64,000 nucleotides of DNA from Amycolatopsis tolypomycina. GTDB lineage: Bacteria > Actinomycetota > Actinomycetes > Mycobacteriales > Pseudonocardiaceae. This document shows positions 31,412 through 40,363 of the stretch, in pieces. The notes beneath the pieces were generated by a model that saw only the letters and a program-made list of their open reading frames with translations, made no database searches and was not told where the DNA came from. The DNA is taken from the NCBI RefSeq assembly GCF_900105945.1, contig NZ_FNSO01000004.1, positions 4,092,001 through 4,156,000 on the forward strand, written 5' to 3'. A program made the translations under genes and the position numbers. The number at the start of each line of letters is the position of its first letter. Within the stretch, counting starts at the first letter, position 1.

Positions 31412-31428
31412 AGCCCCAGTCTATGACC
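31406..31428. promoter_or_regulatory. LysR-type operator GGTCATAG-N7-CTATGACC
   Basis: A perfect 8-bp inverted repeat with a 7-nt centre that covers the LysR start codon (31411) and sits 54 nt before the yeiH-type start. This is likely the autoregulatory and activation site. Confidence 0.6.
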
Positions 31429-31481
31429 TCCCCGCGAACCGGCGGCTACCGCGAAGACGACGGCGCGGCGACCCTGGAAGC

Positions 31482-32450
31482 ATGGCACTCACGACGGCGA
31501 AGACCTCCGGCCTGGCGATCACCGGGCTCGGCGTCGCCGCGGCGTACGCGGTCAGCTCGGTGTGGCCGGTGGCCGGCGCGCTCACCGTCGCCGTCGTGCT
31601 GGGTGTCGCCGTCGGCAGCACGCCCGTGCTGACCGGCGAGCACCGCCAGGCCGTCGCCCGCCTCACGAAACGCCTGCTGCGCGCCGGTGTCGTCCTGCTC
31701 GGGCTCCAGCTCGCCGTCCCCACCGTGCTCGCGCTCGGCCCCGGCACCCTCGCCGCGGTCGTGCTGACCGTCGCGGTCACCTTCCTCGGCACGCTCGGCC
31801 TCGCCCGGCTGGTCCGGGTGCCGCGCGCGCTCGCGCTGCTGGTCGCCACCGGCTTCTCGATCTGCGGCGCCTCGGCCATCGCCGCCGTGGAGGGCGTGAT
31901 CGAGCGGGACGACGAAGACGTCGCCACCGCCGTCGCGCTCGTCACCTGCTACGGCAGCATCACGTTGGCCGCGCTTCCCCTGCTAGCCCGTGCGCTCGGC
32001 CTCGACGCCGTCCGGACCGGCAGCTGGGCCGGGATCTCGGTGCACGAGGTCGCCCAGGTCGTCGCGGCGGCCGGGCCCGCCGGCGCCGCCGCGGTCGGGA
32101 TCGCGGTCGTGGTGAAGCTGAGCCGGGTCGTCCTGCTCGCCCCGGTGGTCGCGCTCGTCGGCGCCACCCGACGCGGGCGCGGCGAGGGGCGGGCTCCGCT
32201 CGTCCCCCTGTTCGTCCTCGGCTTCCTCGCGATGGTCGCCGTCCGCAGCACCGGCCTGGTCCCGGCGTTCGCGCTCGACGTCGCGAAGACGACGTCGACA
32301 CTCCTGCTCGCGGGGGCATTGTTCGGCCTCGGCTGCGCCGTCCGGCTCGGCACGCTGCTGCGCGGCGGCGGCCGGGCCCTGCTCCTGGGTCTCCTGTCCA
32401 CGCTTCTGGTGCTGGCGACCGGGTTCGGGACGCTGGCCGCGTTCACCTGA
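31482..32450 (+). CDS. YeiH-family putative sulfate/anion exporter
   Basis: 322-aa integral membrane protein with about 10 hydrophobic segments. RAGVVLLGLQLAV, GFSICGASAIAAVEGVI and GISVHEVAQVVAAA are hallmarks of the Cons_hypoth698/YeiH family. Members are annotated as sulfate exporters without firm proof. ATG 31482 is used. The adjacent divergent LysR gene and operator suggest induction by a small metabolite. It stands alone on its strand before the sialidase. Confidence 0.88.
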   Translation: MALTTAKTSGLAITGLGVAAAYAVSSVWPVAGALTVAVVLGVAVGSTPVLTGEHRQAVARLTKRLLRAGVVLLGLQLAVPTVLALGPGTLAAVVLTVAVTFLGTLGLARLVRVPRALALLVATGFSICGASAIAAVEGVIERDDEDVATAVALVTCYGSITLAALPLLARALGLDAVRTGSWAGISVHEVAQVVAAAGPAGAAAVGIAVVVKLSRVVLLAPVVALVGATRRGRGEGRAPLVPLFVLGFLAMVAVRSTGLVPAFALDVAKTTSTLLLAGALFGLGCAVRLGTLLRGGGRALLLGLLSTLLVLATGFGTLAAFT

Positions 32451-32468
32451 ATTCTCCCCGGCGTTCAC

Positions 32469-32509
32469 GTATAGTTCGTTATACGCGAAGTTGTACGGCT
32501 CTTGTACGG
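32469..32509 (+). promoter_or_regulatory. repeat-rich promoter region of the sialidase gene
   Basis: GTATA-N6-TATAC (32469-32484) is an inverted repeat, and TTGTACGG occurs twice with 11-bp spacing (32491-32498, 32502-32509). Both are A+T-rich against the surroundings and lie 55-95 nt upstream of the ATG. Helically phased half-sites suggest binding of a repressor or activator. Confidence 0.45.
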
Positions 32510-32563
32510 ATCGTGTCGACGCTGCTGCCGAGACGAAGAACGATTCCGTAGGGAGCTCGAACC

Positions 32564-34069
32564 GTGAAGATCACTCGACTCGCGCAGGGCCTGCTGGCCG
32601 GGCTGCTGGGGTGCGCCGCCCTCGCCGTCCCGGCGGCTGTCGGCGCCGCGACCGCCCAGGCCGACGTGGCCAGCACGCTCGTGTTCAACAAAAACACCGA
32701 AGGCCACGACTGTTACCGCATCCCGACCGTCGTCAAGGCGAACAACGGCGACCTGCTCGCCTTCGCCGAGGGCCGCAACGGCGGCGCCAGCTTCTGCAAC
32801 GACCTCGGCAAGATCGACCTCGTGATGAAGCGCTCGACCGACGGCGGCAAGACGTGGGGCGCCCTGCAGACCGTCATCGACGCCTTCGGCGACGTGAAGG
32901 GCAACCCGGCGCCGATCGTGATCCCGGGCAGCAACCGGATCGTGCTGCTGTCCACCATGCAGTGCTTCACCAACCCCTCCTGCGGCCGCATCCCGCGCGT
33001 GTCCATCAGCGAGGACAACGGGAAGACGTGGGCCGCGCCGAAGGTGCTGACCACCGAGCTCGGGTTCGCGAGCGCTCCGGGCTGGCTCGCGACCGGTCCG
33101 TCGCACGGGATCGTGCTGACCCGCGGCGCGCACGCCGGCCGGCTCGTCGCCGGCATGAGCTACACGATCGGCGGCAAGAACACCGGCTCGCTGGTCTACA
33201 GCGACGACAAGGGTGCCACCTGGCACCGCGGGGCGACCGACACGTCCACTTCGGACCTGATGAACCCGCAGGAGATCAGCGTCACCGAACTGCGGGACGG
33301 CCGCGTGTACGCCGCCGCGCGCAACGACGCCAATGACGACAACAAGTGCCTCGCCGACGGCACGCACAACCGCGCCTTCGCGATCAGCTCCGACGGCGGC
33401 GAGACGTTCAGCGCCAAGTTCGCCTTCGCCACGGACCTCGTCACCCCGGTCGTCGAGGGCTCGACGGCGCGGATGAGCGCGACCGACACCGGCGGCAAGT
33501 ACAACCGGATCGTCTTCGCGGCCCCGTCGGTCTGCGACCGGCGCAAGGAGCTGCGGATCCACTCGTCCTTCGACGAGGGCGCCAACTGGACCGGCACCGC
33601 GGGCAGCCTGCTCGTGTGGGGCCAGGACGCGTCGTACTCCGACATGGTCCAGCTGTCGCAGTCGTCGGTCGGCGTGCTGTTCGAAGCGGGCCCGGAGTTC
33701 CACGCGAACGACACGATCCGCTTCGCCTCGGTCAGCGAAGCCGCGCTCGGCGCCCCGGCGTGCGGTGGCGGCTACAGCGTCATCGACTCCGCCCCGCTGG
33801 GCACCGGCGGCGCGGCCGGCACGGTGTACCTGTCGTACAACGCGGCCAACGGCCAGAACTGCGTCAGCACCATGAAGAACGCCTCCGCCGGGACGGCCAC
33901 CGCGACCTCCGCGTACCTGGAGGTCAAGGGCGCGGCCCGGCAGACCGACTCGGGTTCGTTCTCCTGGTTCGCCGGCCCGGTCAAGGCGACCGCGGCGGAC
34001 AAGTGCGTGAAGTGGGGCGGCTCGGCCGGCGGGCAGGCCTACGACAGCGAGTTCGAGCACTGCGGCTGA
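32564..34069 (+). CDS. secreted sialidase (exo-alpha-sialidase, GH33)
   Basis: 501 aa with a Sec signal peptide (cleavage near AQA-DVAS, about residue 33). The six-bladed propeller signature is clear: YRIPTVV with the carboxylate-binding Arg52, AEGRN, and four Asp boxes, STDGGKTW (91-98), SEDNGKTW, SDDKGATW and SSDGGETF. NPQEISVTELRDGRVYAAAR holds the usual catalytic-pocket Glu/Arg region. It should release sialic acid from glycoconjugates outside the cell. The C-terminal 60 residues look like a small extra domain with a Cys pair. A perfect hairpin terminator follows. Confidence 0.9.
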   Translation: MKITRLAQGLLAGLLGCAALAVPAAVGAATAQADVASTLVFNKNTEGHDCYRIPTVVKANNGDLLAFAEGRNGGASFCNDLGKIDLVMKRSTDGGKTWGALQTVIDAFGDVKGNPAPIVIPGSNRIVLLSTMQCFTNPSCGRIPRVSISEDNGKTWAAPKVLTTELGFASAPGWLATGPSHGIVLTRGAHAGRLVAGMSYTIGGKNTGSLVYSDDKGATWHRGATDTSTSDLMNPQEISVTELRDGRVYAAARNDANDDNKCLADGTHNRAFAISSDGGETFSAKFAFATDLVTPVVEGSTARMSATDTGGKYNRIVFAAPSVCDRRKELRIHSSFDEGANWTGTAGSLLVWGQDASYSDMVQLSQSSVGVLFEAGPEFHANDTIRFASVSEAALGAPACGGGYSVIDSAPLGTGGAAGTVYLSYNAANGQNCVSTMKNASAGTATATSAYLEVKGAARQTDSGSFSWFAGPVKATAADKCVKWGGSAGGQAYDSEFEHCG

Positions 34070-34075
34070 CACGCC

Positions 34076-34112
34076 GGGTGGGACCCGTCCGTCCCCCGGA
34101 CGGGTCCCACCC
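34076..34112 (+). terminator. intrinsic terminator after the sialidase
   Basis: GGGTGGGACCCGTCCG (34076-34091) pairs perfectly with 34097-34112 through a 5-nt loop and is followed by a pyrimidine-rich TTCTCT run. It starts 6 nt after the stop. Confidence 0.85.
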
Positions 34113-34167
34113 TTCTCTCCCCCTCCCCCGTGCCGCCCGGCCCCCTCGCCCGGGTGGCACGGGTGGT

Positions 34168-34776
34168 TCAGAAGCCGGTGCAGCTGGCGACGGCCCCGGG
34201 GCCGGACGCGGTCGCGGACTTGGCCTCCTTGCCGTCGACGATCACCTTGCAGGCGACCGAACCACCGTCCGGGCCGGCTGTCACGGTGAACTGGGCCCCG
34301 GCGAGGAACCCGGTCGCTTCGACGGTCTTGGTCCACGGCACCGCGGCGCCGGCCTCGGTGTTGACGAGGATGGTGTTGCGGTCGAAGGTGCTGTAGTCGA
34401 TGTCGACGGCCTTCGCGTCGCCGCTCACCTGGTAGACGATGGTGTGGTGCGCGGTCGCCTCCTGGTTGACGTCGCTGATCGCCTTGCCGATCAGCACCGC
34501 CCACAGGGTGCAGAGAACGAGAGCGAGCAGCGAAACGACGACGCCGGCGATCGAGAGGCCCTTGTTGGTCGCCTTCCGGGAGCGGACTCTGGCCACGCCG
34601 ACCGCGGCCAGGATCAGGCCCAGCACCGCCAGGGGCCAGGCGACGACACCGACCAACGGGATCGGGGCGAACACGAGCCCGATCAGGCCGAGGACGAACC
34701 CGGCCGTGCCCAGGCCGTTGCGCGGCGGCGCGGCCGGCGGGGCCGCGTGCTGCTGGATCGGGGTGTAGTCGGTCAT
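34168..34776 (-). CDS. DUF4190 membrane protein with MmpS-like C-terminal domain
   Basis: 202 aa from ATG 34776 with GGAAAC upstream. A Pro-rich N-terminus is followed by three hydrophobic helices (about 36-60, 62-80 and 93-117; AGFVLGLIGLVFAPIPLVG and LSIAGVVVSLLALVLCTL), typical of DUF4190. From about 130 there is an extracellular beta domain: HTIVYQVSGDAKAVDIDYST, NTEAGAAVPWTKTVEATGF, AQFTVTAGPDGGSVACKVIV, with a Cys pair. This resembles the MmpS/MmpL-accessory domain. A cell-envelope role is inferred. The two-component genes lie divergently and a palindrome sits between. Confidence 0.8.
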   Translation of the reverse strand: MTDYTPIQQHAAPPAAPPRNGLGTAGFVLGLIGLVFAPIPLVGVVAWPLAVLGLILAAVGVARVRSRKATNKGLSIAGVVVSLLALVLCTLWAVLIGKAISDVNQEATAHHTIVYQVSGDAKAVDIDYSTFDRNTILVNTEAGAAVPWTKTVEATGFLAGAQFTVTAGPDGGSVACKVIVDGKEAKSATASGPGAVASCTGF

Positions 34777-34861
34777 CGGGGTTTCCTTTCGGCTGGCTTG
34801 ACGACGAGAAGGAAACCAGCGGCGCGGTCCCGCCCGCGTCGTCCGCAGGACTCGACCCGTT

Positions 34862-34875
34862 ACGACGAAAGTCGT
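34862..34875. promoter_or_regulatory. palindrome ACGAC-GAAA-GTCGT between DUF4190 and histidine kinase genes
   Basis: A 5-bp inverted repeat with a 4-nt centre lies 86 nt upstream of the DUF4190 start and 70 nt before the kinase start. Dimeric NarL-type response regulators bind similar short palindromes. Confidence 0.35.
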
Positions 34876-34944
34876 CACCGGCCGGGCGGTGGACGAGCGG
34901 ATCGGCTGATGGGGACGCGGTGATCACCTCGTAGGCTGACCCCC

Positions 34945-36144
34945 ATGGGACGGTCCGTGCTGAGTGTGGTGTGCACCGTGCTGGCAGTCGCCGCGAGCCT
35001 GGTGACGGGCATCGTGAACGTGTCGCTGGAGCTCAGCCTGCCCGGCACCGACGAACTGCACGCGACCGTGCCGAACGTGCTCGGCTGGTTCCTCGGGGTC
35101 GGCGCGTCGATCATGCTGGTCTGGCGGTGGCGCTGGCCGCTGGTGGTGACGGGCATCGCCGTGGTGCCGCCGTTGCTGCTGGTGGCCGACTCGCTGGCCG
35201 CGTTGATCGCCCTCGCCGCGCTCGCGACCCGGTTCACCGGCTGGTGGCGCTGGGGCGCGGCGACGCTCGTGTTCGCCGCGACCGCGCTCGCGGTGTGGCG
35301 CGACGTGGGCCGGTTCACGGACTCGTCGCTGGCCGAAGCCTGGATTTCGACCGACACGACCGTCGCCAAGCTGATCGGCGTCGCCGTCACCGCGGCGATC
35401 TACACGGCGGTTCCGCTCACCCTGGGCATCGTCCGGTACAGCCTCACCGAGAAACGCCGCCTGGCCGCCGAGGAAGCGGCCCTGCGCGACCAGGTGGCGC
35501 GCCGCGAGGAGCAGGCGCGGATCGCCCGCGAGATGCACGACGTCCTCGGCCACCGGCTGTCCCTGCTTTCCCTGCAGGCCGGCGCGCTGGAGGTCACGGC
35601 GGCGACGACGCCGGACGCGGTGGAGGCGGCCAAGACGGTCCGGACCACCGCCCGGCAGTCGCTCGACGACCTGCGCCAGGTGATCGGCGTGCTGCGCACC
35701 ACGGGCTTCGCCGATCGGGCGCCCGGCGGTGCCGCGGAGCCACCCCAGCCGACGCTGGCCGACATCCCCGACCTCGTCACGGGCGCGCGCCAGGCGGGTC
35801 TGCCGGTCAACGTGACGATCCTGCTCGACCAGGCGTCGGCGGCCCCGGCCCCGCTCGCCACGGCGGCGTACCGGATCCTCCAGGAGGCGCTGACCAACGT
35901 CCTGCGGCACGCACCGGGGTCGCCGGCGGAGGTGCTGGTCCGCGGCGGCCCGGGCGCGGGATTGTCGGTGGAGGTGTTCAACCCGCTGCCGGCGCACCCG
36001 GTGCCGTCACCGGGCTCGGGCACCGGGCTGACCGGCGTCAACGAGCGCGTCTCCCTGCTCGGCGGCTCGTTGTCGGCGGGCCCGGTCGACGAGCGGACGT
36101 TCGCACTGCGGGCCTGGCTGCCGTGGGTGGCACCGGCGTCCTAG
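34945..36144 (+). CDS. NarL-type sensor histidine kinase
   Basis: 399 aa. The first 165 residues contain about five to six membrane helices with little extracytoplasmic sequence, so the signal is probably sensed in or at the membrane. A coiled coil (168-192) leads to the HisKA_3 dimerisation helix with IAREMHDVLGHRLSLLSLQA, phospho-acceptor His198. The HATPase_c domain has RILQEALTNVLRHAPG (N box) and GTGLTGVNERVSLLGG (G box). It should phosphorylate the response regulator encoded 9 nt downstream. The signal is unknown. Confidence 0.93.
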   Translation: MGRSVLSVVCTVLAVAASLVTGIVNVSLELSLPGTDELHATVPNVLGWFLGVGASIMLVWRWRWPLVVTGIAVVPPLLLVADSLAALIALAALATRFTGWWRWGAATLVFAATALAVWRDVGRFTDSSLAEAWISTDTTVAKLIGVAVTAAIYTAVPLTLGIVRYSLTEKRRLAAEEAALRDQVARREEQARIAREMHDVLGHRLSLLSLQAGALEVTAATTPDAVEAAKTVRTTARQSLDDLRQVIGVLRTTGFADRAPGGAAEPPQPTLADIPDLVTGARQAGLPVNVTILLDQASAAPAPLATAAYRILQEALTNVLRHAPGSPAEVLVRGGPGAGLSVEVFNPLPAHPVPSPGSGTGLTGVNERVSLLGGSLSAGPVDERTFALRAWLPWVAPAS

Positions 36145-36153
36145 CATGGGCGG

Positions 36154-36813
36154 GTGACCGTGCGCGTACTGCTCGTCGACGACGACCCGCTGGTCCGCAC
36201 CGGCCTGTCGATGATCCTGGGCAGCACACCGGACCTGCAGGTGGTGGCCGAAGCGGGCGACGGCGACGAGGCGGTCCAGCAGGTCGCCCGTCACGCCCCG
36301 GACGTGGTGATCATGGACATCCGCATGCGCCGCATGAACGGCCTGGCGGCGACGGCGGCGGTGCTGGCCCAGCCGCGTCCGCCGAAGGTCCTGATCCTGA
36401 CGACGTTCGATCTGGACGAGTACGTGTTCGAGGCCCTGGCGGCCGGAGCGAGCGGCTTCCTGCTGAAGGAGGGCTCCCCCCAGGAGATCATCGACGGCGT
36501 CCGAGTGGTGGCCAACGGCGACGCGATGCTGTCACCACGGACGACGAAGCAGCTGATCGGCCAGTTCGTGGCCGCGCGGGCCAATCCGCGGCGGTCGCGG
36601 GCCCAGGCGAAGCTGGAGCTGCTGAGCGCGCGGGAACGGGAGATCGTGACGGCGGTGGCGCAGGGCAAGCCGAACGCGGAGATCGCGGCGGAGCTGTTTC
36701 TCAGCGAGGCGACGGTGAAGACGCACATCACGCGGACGTTCGCGAAGCTCGACGTTTCGAACCGGGTGCAGTTGACGATCTTCGCCTATGAAGCGGCGCT
36801 CGTGACGCCGTAG
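36154..36813 (+). CDS. NarL/FixJ-family response regulator
   Basis: 219 aa from GTG 36154. The receiver domain (3-120) has the acidic pocket Asp9-Asp10, phospho-acceptor Asp55 in VVIMDIRM, Thr in LILTTFDLDEYV and Lys in FLLKEGSP. The LuxR-type HTH (150-215) has LSAREREIVTAVAQGKPNAE and LSEATVKTHITRTFAKLDV. It forms a two-gene operon with the kinase. The divergent DUF4190/MmpS-like gene is the nearest plausible target. The stop is 1 nt from the convergent MFS stop. Confidence 0.95.
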   Translation: MTVRVLLVDDDPLVRTGLSMILGSTPDLQVVAEAGDGDEAVQQVARHAPDVVIMDIRMRRMNGLAATAAVLAQPRPPKVLILTTFDLDEYVFEALAAGASGFLLKEGSPQEIIDGVRVVANGDAMLSPRTTKQLIGQFVAARANPRRSRAQAKLELLSAREREIVTAVAQGKPNAEIAAELFLSEATVKTHITRTFAKLDVSNRVQLTIFAYEAALVTP

Positions 36814-36814
36814 G

Positions 36815-38116
36815 TCACTTCGACCCCGCCGGCGCCGTGGCCACCGCCGACTCGCCGAACCTGATCCCCTCCGCCTCCTTACCGATCGCCGTCAGCACCG
36901 CCACCGCGATCAACCCCGGCACCACCGTCCACAGCAGCGCCGAGGGATACCCGTGGGACTCCGCGATGGCCTGCTGGATCGGCAGGTTCAGGGCCGCCAG
37001 GAGGTTGCCCAGCTGGTATGTCACTCCCGGGTAGAAGCCGCGGATGGCGTCCGGGGACATCTCCGTCAGGTGGGCCGGGATCACGCCCCATGCGCCCTGG
37101 ACCATGATCTGCATCAGGAACGATCCCAGGGCCAGCATGCCCGCGCCGTGGTCGAACGCGAAGATCGGGATCACCGGGAGCCCCAGCACCGCCGCCGTCA
37201 CGATCGTTCGGCGGCGGCCCAGTTTCTCCGACAGCGTCCCGAATGTCAGGCCGCCGATGATGGCTCCGACGTTGTACAGCACCGCTATCCACGTGCTCGT
37301 CGCCGCGCTCAGGCCCGCGCCGCCGTTGTCGTGGGCCTTCAGGAAGCTCGGGTAGACGTCCTGGGTTCCGTGGCTCATCCAGTTGAACGCCGTCATCAGC
37401 AGGATGAGGTACCCGAAGCGGCGGATCACCTTGGGGTTCAGCAGGATGTCCTTCACCGACGTCCGCGTCACCTTCAGCTTCTCGCGTGCCGCCTCCCACA
37501 CCTCCGACTCGCGGACGCGGGCGCGGATCAGCAAGCTGATCAACGCCGGGAAGATGCTCAGCACGAAGATCCAGCGCCACGGCAGGTCCAGTGCCGAGTG
37601 GAACAGCAGGTACGCCAGCGCCGCCAGCAGGTAGCCGATCGAATAGCCGACCTGCAGCAGGCCCGAGAAGAAGCCGCGGCGCTCGACCGGGATCTTCTCC
37701 ATCGCCAGCGCCGCGCCCAGGCCCCACTCGCCGCCCATGCCGATGCCGTACACGAACCGCAGCACCAGCAGCACCGTGAAGTTCGGCGCGAACGCGCACA
37801 GCAGGCCGGCCACCGAATACAGCACGACGTCGGCCATCAGCGGGATCCGGCGGCCGACGCGGTCGGCCCACAGGCCGAACAGGAGCGCGCCGACCGGGCG
37901 CATCACCAGCGTCGCCGTCGTGATGAACGCCAGCTGCGTCGCCGTCGCGCCGAACGACGCGTCCTTCGCGATGTCCGCCAGGACGAAGACGACGAGAAAG
38001 TAGTCGAACGAGTCCATGCTCCAGCCGAGCAGCGCCGCGAGGAACGCGTTGCGCTGGTCCGATGTAAGCGCTTTCTTCCCGGCCGTCACGTTCGCCCCGT
38101 TCCGTCGGTTTCCCAC
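36815..38116 (-). CDS. MFS transporter, SHS family (NanT sialate / lactate permease-like)
   Basis: 433 aa with about 12 membrane helices. [40 protein letters not shown] and [20 protein letters not shown] are characteristic of the sialate:H+ symporter (SHS) family, which includes NanT and lactate permeases. It should import an organic acid with protons. The sialidase 2.7 kb away makes sialic acid tempting, but the family also takes lactate, and no nanA/nanK/nanE genes are present. GTG 38116 is used; GTG 38089 is an alternative with a GGGG-rich upstream. Confidence 0.85.
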   Translation of the reverse strand: MGNRRNGANVTAGKKALTSDQRNAFLAALLGWSMDSFDYFLVVFVLADIAKDASFGATATQLAFITTATLVMRPVGALLFGLWADRVGRRIPLMADVVLYSVAGLLCAFAPNFTVLLVLRFVYGIGMGGEWGLGAALAMEKIPVERRGFFSGLLQVGYSIGYLLAALAYLLFHSALDLPWRWIFVLSIFPALISLLIRARVRESEVWEAAREKLKVTRTSVKDILLNPKVIRRFGYLILLMTAFNWMSHGTQDVYPSFLKAHDNGGAGLSAATSTWIAVLYNVGAIIGGLTFGTLSEKLGRRRTIVTAAVLGLPVIPIFAFDHGAGMLALGSFLMQIMVQGAWGVIPAHLTEMSPDAIRGFYPGVTYQLGNLLAALNLPIQQAIAESHGYPSALLWTVVPGLIAVAVLTAIGKEAEGIRFGESAVATAPAGSK

Positions 38117-38167
38117 CGGAAGACCTCAGGCCCGGTTTAGCACCCACCACCCCGGGCGGGCAAGGGA

Positions 38168-38674
38168 TCAGTGCGCGACGCGCGTGCGGACCCGGCGGCC
38201 GACGTCCCTGGCCCACGCCTTGATGCGGTCCCAGTCGCGGAAGTCGCCCGCCCGACGGCCCGACGCCAGCAGCTTCGGGATCAGGCCGCGCACGGTCGCC
38301 GGGTCCAGCTTGCCGCCGAAGGTGGCCGTGCGCTCGGCGTCGATGCGCGCGGCCAGCAGCGCCACGTTCGCCGGCAGGCTGACCTGGTGCGTGGCCGCGC
38401 CGGGGCCGCACGGTCCGCTGTGGAACAACCACACCGGACGCTCGGCGAGCGCCCGGGCGTTGCGTTCCAGCAGCCGGACGGCTTCCGGCCGCCACCGGTG
38501 GTAGTACAGGGCACTGCCGACGACGACCGCGGCGTAGTGCTCGACGCCGGCCACGTCGGCGGCGTCGCGCACGTCGACGGTCAGGCCCGCTTCACCGAGT
38601 TCGGCGGCGATGACCTCGGCGATCTGCCGGGTTCCGCCGTGACGCCCGGCGTAGGCGACGAGGACTGCGGTCAT
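38168..38674 (-). CDS. flavodoxin-domain protein (HemG-like)
   Basis: 168 aa. MTAVLVAYAGRHGGTRQIAE is the FMN phosphate-binding loop (short, as in HemG-type flavodoxin-domain proteins rather than TGNTE flavodoxins). VVVGSALYYHRWRPEAVRLL and WLFHSGPCG continue the fold. It may be an electron carrier or a menaquinone-dependent oxidase. It lies 103 nt downstream of the NO synthase gene on the same strand, which needs an electron donor. Confidence 0.85.
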   Translation of the reverse strand: MTAVLVAYAGRHGGTRQIAEVIAAELGEAGLTVDVRDAADVAGVEHYAAVVVGSALYYHRWRPEAVRLLERNARALAERPVWLFHSGPCGPGAATHQVSLPANVALLAARIDAERTATFGGKLDPATVRGLIPKLLASGRRAGDFRDWDRIKAWARDVGRRVRTRVAH

Positions 38675-38777
38675 GCGTCCATTGTCGGCCCTCGCGGACC
38701 GGACTGCCCCGTGGGTTGCGCACGATCCGCCGAACGGGCGCTTCCACGCTACTCTCCGCGGTTCCCGGGGGCGGTTC

Positions 38778-39932
38778 TCACGGCGGCGGCAGGAACGCGG
38801 GTCGCTCGGCCGGGTCCGGTTCGTCGTAGTAGCGGTGGAAAACGGCGGTCTGCCCACCGGACAACGGCGGCACGATCCAGCTCCACTCCGCGGGGCACCG
38901 GCGCCCGGCCCGCTCCTCGCGTTCGAGGTGGGACAGGAACCGCTGCGACTCCGTGTGGTGGTCGGCCATCGTGACGCCGGCCGCGTCGAAGGAGTGCTGC
39001 ACGGCCAGCGTCAGCTCCACCAGCGCCCGGTCGCGCCACAGCGTGCGCTCGGACGCGGTGTCGAGGCCCATCAGCTCGGCGATCACCGGCAGCAGGTCGT
39101 AGCGCTGCTCGTCGGCCAGGTTGCGGGCGCCGACCTCGGTGCCGAGGTACCAGCCGTTGAACGGCGCCGCCGGGTAGGTGACGCCGCCGATCTCCAGCGG
39201 CATGTTGCTGATCGCCGGCACGGCGTGCCAGCGCAGCCCCAGCCCCGCGAACCAGCGGTGGTCCGGGTGGGTCAGCGGCACTTCCAGGACGGCGTCCGGC
39301 GGCACCGTGAACAGCCGCGGCTCGCCGGGCTCGGCCTCGATCAGCAGCGGCAGGACGTCGAAGGAGCCCGGCCGCTCCGGCGGCCGCCAGCCGAGCCGGC
39401 GCACCTGCTCGGTGAACGCGGTGTACCGCGGGTCGCCGAGCACCGACCCGTCTTCGAAGCGGTACCCGGCGTAGCGGATGAGCTGCTCGTTGTGGACGCG
39501 CGGTCCCGGCCCCGCCGGGGTGTCCGGCGCGAAGACGGTGACCGTCGGCCGGATCCGCCCGCCCCGCGTCGCCTGGCGGAGGTGGGCGACGCACTCGCCG
39601 GCGATCGCGGCCGCGCCGGTGACCCGGCGGCGATCGCGGATCCGGAGGCTGCGCCAGTACAGCCTGCCGATGCAGCGCGCCGAGTTGCGCCACGCGACGC
39701 GCGCGCCGTACGCCAGCTCGGCCGGGGTGTGCCGGTAGGTGCCCGTTTCCATGATTTCCGCGCGTACCTGCGCCAGCCGGTCCTCGAACCGCTCGCCTTC
39801 TTCCGCGGCGCCTTCGGCGAACATCCGGTCCAGGAATTCCTCCGCTTCCGCGGAATTGACGCTCTGCTCCTCCGAGACGCGCTGAGGGTAGAGCGGCAGC
39901 GAGGGCGTCACCCGCTCGGGTGTAACGGTCAC
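38778..39932 (-). CDS. nos: bacterial nitric oxide synthase oxygenase
   Basis: 384 aa from GTG 39932, with GGGGAAG four nt upstream. The oxygenase domain covers nearly the whole protein. VAWRNSARCIGRLYWRSL contains the heme-ligand Cys87, PFNGWYLGTEVGARNL contains the Glu that holds the arginine guanidinium, and ADHHTESQRFLSHLEREERA and CPAEWSWIVPP complete the family signature. As in other bacterial NOS there is no attached reductase domain, so electrons must come from a separate flavoprotein. It converts L-arginine to NO and citrulline. In actinomycetes NO has roles in nitration chemistry, signalling and stress. The longer open frame back to 40118 is judged non-coding. Confidence 0.95.
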   Translation of the reverse strand: MTVTPERVTPSLPLYPQRVSEEQSVNSAEAEEFLDRMFAEGAAEEGERFEDRLAQVRAEIMETGTYRHTPAELAYGARVAWRNSARCIGRLYWRSLRIRDRRRVTGAAAIAGECVAHLRQATRGGRIRPTVTVFAPDTPAGPGPRVHNEQLIRYAGYRFEDGSVLGDPRYTAFTEQVRRLGWRPPERPGSFDVLPLLIEAEPGEPRLFTVPPDAVLEVPLTHPDHRWFAGLGLRWHAVPAISNMPLEIGGVTYPAAPFNGWYLGTEVGARNLADEQRYDLLPVIAELMGLDTASERTLWRDRALVELTLAVQHSFDAAGVTMADHHTESQRFLSHLEREERAGRRCPAEWSWIVPPLSGGQTAVFHRYYDEPDPAERPAFLPPP

Positions 39933-40363
39933 CGCGCTTCCCCACTCTCCGAAATCGCGATCTGCAGCCCGACGAAAAAGTCCACCGTTCCTCCGAAGGT
40001 CGCCGACGACACTGCCGGCCGGAAGCCCCCACTGCACTGGGAACTCCGGCCAGGCGGGGGAGGATACCTCACGATTCGCGACGCGTACGCCGCCACTCGT
40101 GAACGACGTCCCGACCATCCCGGAATACCGGGAAACGCCAGGTCAGCACTGAAAAAATAACTGCTACCAAGCGTTATTCGGACATGGCTCAGCGCGTTTT
40201 CCGTCAATCGATCACGTCGCGCCGCAAATCCGCAGTGATCCTTTTCCCGGCACCGGCGTGCGTCTTTTCGTGGGTATTCGCCGAACGGCCTTCACCGGGG
40301 GCCTCGGCCCGGGTACGCGCGCCCGCGTTAGAGTCGCGGTGATCGGCAGAGGAGGGACGTTTC
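39933..40363. other. 431-nt divergent intergenic region (nos / cobW)
   Basis: No gene is recognised. It holds the promoters of nos (minus) and the CobW gene (plus). TCCCGG-AATA-CCGGGA at 40118-40133 is a 6-bp inverted repeat with a 4-nt centre. An A+T-rich patch at about 40145-40185 (AAAAAATAACTG, GCGTTATTC) is the most promoter-like stretch. No Zur-type box was found. Confidence 0.5.
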
